A DNA stretch of 35,723 nucleotides. Origin: Hyphomicrobiales bacterium. Lineage in GTDB: Bacteria > Pseudomonadota > Alphaproteobacteria > Rhizobiales > JAKSCL01. The position numbers were made by a program, and so were the translations under genes. Each line of letters begins with the position of its first letter. Position 1 is the stretch's first letter. This document shows, one piece after another, positions 32,352 through 35,723 of this stretch. The notes under the pieces were generated by a model that searched no databases, was not told the DNA's origin, and worked only from the letters and a program-made list of their open reading frames with translations. The DNA lies in assembly GCA_022360615.1 (NCBI GenBank), contig JAKSCL010000044.1:1-35723 (forward strand), in the 5' to 3' direction.

Positions 32352-32417
32352 ACGGGCGATGCGGGAAGTATTGAATGCATTGGCACTTTGATCGACAACG
32401 GTCATGCAGGAGAGGAC

Positions 32418-33281
32418 ATGGGAATGAAACGGGTGAAACGTGCACTGAAGAACACGGTGGCGGCGACGGTGGCGTTCGCATTCGCCGCATCGAGCACCGC
32501 AGCGCTCGCGGCTGAGTGCAGCAATGATACCTGGAACAAGGTCATGGAGCGCGGCAAGATCGTGGTCGGCGTGAAGGCCGATTACAAGCCATGGGGCTTC
32601 CGCAGCGAGAATGGCGATCTTGTCGGCATGGAGATCGACATGGCCAAGAAAGTGGCCGAGATCATGGGCGTTGAACTGGAGCTTGTCGCCGTCCAATCGT
32701 CGAACCGGATGCAGTTTTTGGAGCAGGGCAAGACCGACATGTTCATCGCCACCATGTCCGACCGCCCGGACCGGCGCGAAATCGTCGGTATCATCCAGCC
32801 GAACTACTACACCTCCGGCACGAACGTTCTTGCACCGAAGGCCCTTGGCATCTCGTCATGGGAAGACCTGCGCGGCAAGCCGGTCTGCGGCAAGCAGGGA
32901 GCCTTTTACAACAAGATCGTAACGGAGCGCTATGGCGCGGAAGTGGTCGCCTTCACCGGTAACGCCGAAGCCAAGCAAGCATTGCGCGACCGAAAATGCA
33001 TCGCCTGGGTCTATGACGATTCATCCATCGGCTCCGACCTCGCCTCCGGCAACTGGGACGACTTCGAAATGCCCCTGAACTCCGAAGATGATAACCCTTG
33101 GGGCCTCGCCGTCCCGCTTGCTGAAAAGAACTGCATCTTCGGCAACTTCATGTCGGGTGTTGTCTTCAACATGCTTCAGTCGGGCGAACTGATCGAGCTG
33201 GAGAAGAAGTGGGGCATCCAGCCGACCGCGTTCCTGGCCGACAAGAAAGACAAATACGGCGATTGGCTCGCGAACCAGTAA
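32418..33281 (+). CDS. Polar amino-acid ABC transporter substrate-binding protein
   Basis: 287-residue exported binding protein of the SBP_bac_3 family. The signal peptide (ALKNTVAATVAFAFAASSTA) ends at ALAA near residue 34. The mature part begins ECSNDTWNKVMERGKIVVGV, then VKADYKPWGFRSENGDLVGM, MQFLEQGKTDMFIATMSDRP (ligand-binding), WEDLRGKPVCGKQGAFYNKI and the C-terminal GELIELEKKWGIQP. Several Cys residues (for instance in CGKQ, RKCIAW and KNCIFG) may form disulfides. ATG at 32418 has AGGAG five bases upstream; ATG at 32424 is equally credible. It is followed by a terminator-like hairpin and then two permeases. Ligand unknown; the neighbouring enzymes suggest an unusual amino acid. Confidence 0.9.
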   Translation: MGMKRVKRALKNTVAATVAFAFAASSTAALAAECSNDTWNKVMERGKIVVGVKADYKPWGFRSENGDLVGMEIDMAKKVAEIMGVELELVAVQSSNRMQFLEQGKTDMFIATMSDRPDRREIVGIIQPNYYTSGTNVLAPKALGISSWEDLRGKPVCGKQGAFYNKIVTERYGAEVVAFTGNAEAKQALRDRKCIAWVYDDSSIGSDLASGNWDDFEMPLNSEDDNPWGLAVPLAEKNCIFGNFMSGVVFNMLQSGELIELEKKWGIQPTAFLADKKDKYGDWLANQ

Positions 33282-33293
33282 AAAACCATGCGG

Positions 33294-33321
33294 AGGGCCG
33301 GGGAGTGCGATCCCCGGCCTT
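33294..33321 (+). terminator. Attenuating terminator after the binding-protein gene
   Basis: An 11-bp stem with one G-U pair (perfect core GGCCGGGGA/TCCCCGGCC at 33296-33304 and 33311-33319, 6-nt loop) is followed by TTTCTTCT. It sits between the binding-protein stop and the first permease, so partial termination would keep binding protein in excess. Confidence 0.75.
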
Positions 33322-33370
33322 TCTTCTGTGCAAACCTCAGAGGGTTGCCGGTTTTAACAAGGGGGAGTGA

Positions 33371-34132
33371 GTGCTCGAGGGTTTTGCCGAGTTTTTCCGC
33401 GTGCTTGCGGACGATCATCCGCGCTGGAATTTCATCTTCTTTCACGATCCCGTCCAATGGGCGCGCATCGTCAGGGGCCTTTACTACACGCTCGTCCTTT
33501 CGGTGGCTTGCGTGTTTTTTTCCGTGGTGATCGGTGTTGTTGGGGCCTGGGCGCAAGGTTCGCCAAACCGGCTCTTGAGAGGTCTTGTCCAGGGTTACAT
33601 CCAGTTCTTCAGGAATACGCCGCCCCTTGTTCAGCTCTATTTTTTCTTCTTTGCGCTCGGCCAGTTCACGCCCACCTATTCGCCCGATGGCTGGCTTCAG
33701 GAGCCGATTATTTCCAATGTGGGCTGGGCTATCATCTCGTTGTCCTTCTTTGCGGGTGCTTTCAACGTGGAGATCTTCCGGGCGGGCATCGAAGCCGTGC
33801 CGGAATCCACGAAGGAAGCGGCGAGTTCCCTCGGCTTCACCCGGCTTCAGACCTATACCGAGATCGTTCTGCCGCTCGCTTTCCGGGTGTCGCTGCCCGC
33901 GCTCAACAACAACCTCGTCAATCTCGTGAAGACGACGACGCAGGCTTTTGCGATTGCCGTTCCGGAACTGCTTTATCAAAGCGTCTCCATCTGGAACGAC
34001 TATCCCAGCGCCCAGTATCCGACGATGCTGCTTCTCTTCGTCGTTTACATCGTGCTGGTCGGCATCCTTGTGATCGGCATGCATCGCTGGGAACGGTCAA
34101 TGAAAATCCCGGGCTATGGAGCGGCCGCATGA
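33371..34132 (+). CDS. Amino-acid ABC transporter permease 1
   Basis: 253-residue PAAT permease with five or six helices. Features: WARIVRGLYYTLVLSVACVF, the conserved FRNTPPLVQLYFFFFALGQF, FNVEIFRAGIEAVPESTKEA (coupling loop), SLGFTRLQTYTEIVLPLAFR and a final helix ending in the polar WERSMKIPGYG. The GTG at 33371 has GGGGGAG about five bases upstream; no ATG is near. The stop overlaps the ATG of the second permease as ATGA. Co-transcribed with the other transporter genes behind the attenuator. Confidence 0.9.
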   Translation: MLEGFAEFFRVLADDHPRWNFIFFHDPVQWARIVRGLYYTLVLSVACVFFSVVIGVVGAWAQGSPNRLLRGLVQGYIQFFRNTPPLVQLYFFFFALGQFTPTYSPDGWLQEPIISNVGWAIISLSFFAGAFNVEIFRAGIEAVPESTKEAASSLGFTRLQTYTEIVLPLAFRVSLPALNNNLVNLVKTTTQAFAIAVPELLYQSVSIWNDYPSAQYPTMLLLFVVYIVLVGILVIGMHRWERSMKIPGYGAAA

Positions 34133-35025
34133 GCGCGCGTCCGATCCCCGGCATTGACGGCAAGGCGGCGACCGACCTTCCCGTCCTTAAACCCTTCGAC
34201 CCGCAAGGCCGTGCGGCTCACGATCCCTACATGCTGACCCGCATGGTGGCGCGGCTGAACGCTTGGCATGTGCTAACGCTTTTTGCCGTCATCGCGCTTT
34301 GGCCGGCGGTTGCGCATGCGCAAAGCAACTACACCTATGGCGAGGCCTTTGCCGCGCTCTGGAAATGGATCCCCTTCGTCGTCCAGCAGGGTTTCCTCTT
34401 CAACATCCTCATCAGCTTTTTTGCGATGGCGATCGGAACGGCAGCGGGCGCGATCCTCGGACTGATGCAGATTTCACCAAGCGCGTTCGTCCGCTATCCG
34501 GCCGCCTTCATCACCCAGCTTTTCAGGAATTCGCCCTGGCTCGTACTCCTGTTCATCGTGCTTTTGGCGTTTCCATTCGAGATCGAGATCTTCGGTTTCA
34601 TCATCCCCATTCCGGCCTGGATGAAGGCTGTCTTCGGCCTCTCCCTGCCGATCATGGCCAATATCGCCGAAGTCGTGCGGGGCGCTGTGCAGTCCGTTCC
34701 CTCCGGTCAGTGGGAAGCTTCGCAATCGCTTGGTTTTTCACGGCGCCAGACGCTGTGGGAGATCATCCTGCCGCAGTGCTTCAAACGGATGATCCCGCCA
34801 TGGATGAACTGGTATGCGATCCTGACCATGGCGACACCTCTTTGCTCGTTGCTCGGCGTTGAGGAAATCGTGACGCTGTCGCGTCAGGCGATTGAAGCAG
34901 AGGACAATCACCCGGAACTGTTGGTGCCGTTCTTCGGTTTCGCGCTCCTCATCTTCTTTGCCTATTGCTACCCGATTGCACGCTGGACGATCGCACTCGA
35001 GCGCCGCTTCGCGGTAAAACTCTAA
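34129..35025 (+). CDS. Amino-acid ABC transporter permease 2
   Basis: 298 residues, longer than most PAAT permeases. The first 65 residues include a polar, Pro-rich N-terminus (RPIPGIDGKAATDLPVLKPF) and an extra hydrophobic segment (HVLTLFAVIALWPAVAHAQS) that looks like an additional helix or uncleaved signal. The permease core then follows: FITQLFRNSPWLVLLFIVLL, ANIAEVVRGAVQSVPSGQWE and SLGFSRRQTLWEIILPQCFK. The ATG at 34129 overlaps the stop of permease 1. The same frame is open for 254 codons upstream, but that is only the shadow of permease 1. It pairs with permease 1 to form the channel. Confidence 0.9.
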   Translation: MSARPIPGIDGKAATDLPVLKPFDPQGRAAHDPYMLTRMVARLNAWHVLTLFAVIALWPAVAHAQSNYTYGEAFAALWKWIPFVVQQGFLFNILISFFAMAIGTAAGAILGLMQISPSAFVRYPAAFITQLFRNSPWLVLLFIVLLAFPFEIEIFGFIIPIPAWMKAVFGLSLPIMANIAEVVRGAVQSVPSGQWEASQSLGFSRRQTLWEIILPQCFKRMIPPWMNWYAILTMATPLCSLLGVEEIVTLSRQAIEAEDNHPELLVPFFGFALLIFFAYCYPIARWTIALERRFAVKL

Positions 35026-35049
35026 GACGTGGAAGAAGGAACGGGCCCC

Positions 35050-35723
35050 ATGAGTGCCGCGAGCGAATGGACACCCGATCAGCCCATGGTCAGCGCCAAG
35101 GACGTGCACAAATCCTTTGGCGATCTTGAGGTCTTGAAGGGCATCTCCATGGACGTCATGAAGGGCGAGTGCGTCTGCGTGATTGGCCCCTCCGGCTCCG
35201 GCAAATCGACCTTCATCCGCTGCATCAATGCGCTCAACGACATCCAGCAGGGCTCGATCACGGTCGAGGGCATCGAGGTGCACGATCCGGCTCTCGACAA
35301 GCTGGAACTGCGCAAGCGTGTCGGCATGGTGTTTCAGCAATACAATCTCTTTCCGCACAAGACGGCGCTTGAGAACATCATGATGGCGCCGATTAAGGTG
35401 CTGAAGGAGCCGAAGGCGGAGGTTGAAGCGCGGGCCCGGGCGCTGATCAAAAAGGTCCGGCTTGAAGGCAAGGAGGACAGTTATCCAGGCGAGTTATCGG
35501 GCGGTCAGCAGCAGCGCGTGGCGATTGCCCGCTCGCTGGCGATGACGCCGGATGTGATGCTGTTCGATGAGGTCACGGCCGCGCTTGACCCGGAGACGGT
35601 GAAGGAGGTCCTTGTCACCATCCGCGAGCTTGCCGAAGCGGGCATGACCTGCATCTTGGTGACGCATGAGATGGGCTTTGCCCGCGAGGTGGCGAACCAC
35701 ATCTATTTCACCGACCGCGGCAT
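35050..35723 (+). CDS. Amino-acid ABC transporter ATP-binding protein (3' end outside window)
   Basis: The first 224 codons of a PAAT-family ATPase; about 30 residues are missing at the end. Walker A is GPSGSGKST, the Q-loop [12 protein letters not shown], signature [15 protein letters not shown] and the switch His in VTHEMGF. Walker B reads [12 protein letters not shown], with Val where most relatives have Pro ([10 protein letters not shown]); such variants exist in this family. AAGGAA lies about nine bases before the ATG at 35050. It is 24 bp after permease 2 and is the fourth gene of the transporter operon. Confidence 0.9.
   Translation, partial: MSAASEWTPDQPMVSAKDVHKSFGDLEVLKGISMDVMKGECVCVIGPSGSGKSTFIRCINALNDIQQGSITVEGIEVHDPALDKLELRKRVGMVFQQYNLFPHKTALENIMMAPIKVLKEPKAEVEARARALIKKVRLEGKEDSYPGELSGGQQQRVAIARSLAMTPDVMLFDEVTAALDPETVKEVLVTIRELAEAGMTCILVTHEMGFAREVANHIYFTDRG

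Noticed and set aside
33367-34128. Long open frame in phase with permease 2, giving a 552-residue fusion
   Set aside because: The first 254 codons are the shadow of permease 1 in another frame, with no family features; the ATGA overlap and core motifs place the true start at 34129.
1-35723. CRISPR arrays, rRNA genes, intact insertion sequences or prophage genes
   Set aside because: No regularly spaced repeats, rRNA-like stretches, transposase or phage structural genes were seen on either strand.

Overview
The window reads as chromosomal DNA of an alphaproteobacterium, probably in the order Hyphomicrobiales (Rhizobiales). The support is high-G+C coding DNA packed on both strands, rhizobial-type gene families (DUF1499, DUF1989, BioY, an exported L,D-transpeptidase, a peroxiredoxin with a GCTPQAC motif) and two polar-amino-acid ABC transporters. 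The taxon is inferred from memory of these families; no search was run. No rRNA, CRISPR array, intact insertion sequence or prophage was seen.

Layout. 1-3032: tail of pdxH, an SDR oxidoreductase, and two EamA-type exporters that meet tail to tail. 3033-4093: a gene-poor, decayed stretch with a frameshifted remnant of an exported protein, a perfect 13-bp hairpin and a small hypothetical gene behind tandem 10-bp repeats. 4094-10469 (minus strand): a small exported protein, a class III aminotransferase behind a possibly structured leader, a lipid kinase/metallophosphoesterase pair, a Ser/Thr-rich exported protein, an L,D-transpeptidase and a peroxiredoxin. 10748-15759: acyl-CoA synthetase, DUF1499 protein, MBL-fold hydrolase, BioY and a DUF1989 protein. 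15805-20648 (minus strand): the most unusual segment, a TIR/transmembrane/TPR protein and a large membrane protein with two Rossmann modules, a RyR domain and a C-terminal SLOG-like domain. They are separated by a very AT-rich spacer and lie next to tRNA-Pro. 21028-21423: tRNA-Pro(CGG) and tRNA-Gln(TTG). 21556-26696: a cuyA/dcyD-like gene in one operon with a complete gltIJKL-type transporter, divergent from a LysR regulator. 26806-35723: a GntR regulator, a dialkylglycine decarboxylase-like enzyme and a FAD/GcvT oxidoreductase in one operon, divergent from a RpiR regulator and a second amino-acid ABC transporter that runs off the end.

How the genes work together. The second half looks like two amino-acid scavenging modules, each pairing an importer with a PLP enzyme and a local regulator. 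One probably handles cysteate or D-cysteine, the other an alpha,alpha-dialkylated or N-methylated amino acid. The best candidate for an undescribed system is the TIR/RyR-SLOG pair. TIR domains can make ADP-ribose-type signals from NAD, SLOG domains can bind such signals, and the partner has the topology of a two-helix RCK-gated channel without a recognisable potassium filter. A nucleotide-gated membrane effector used in defence or stress signalling is a reasonable hypothesis, but it rests on domain reading by eye.
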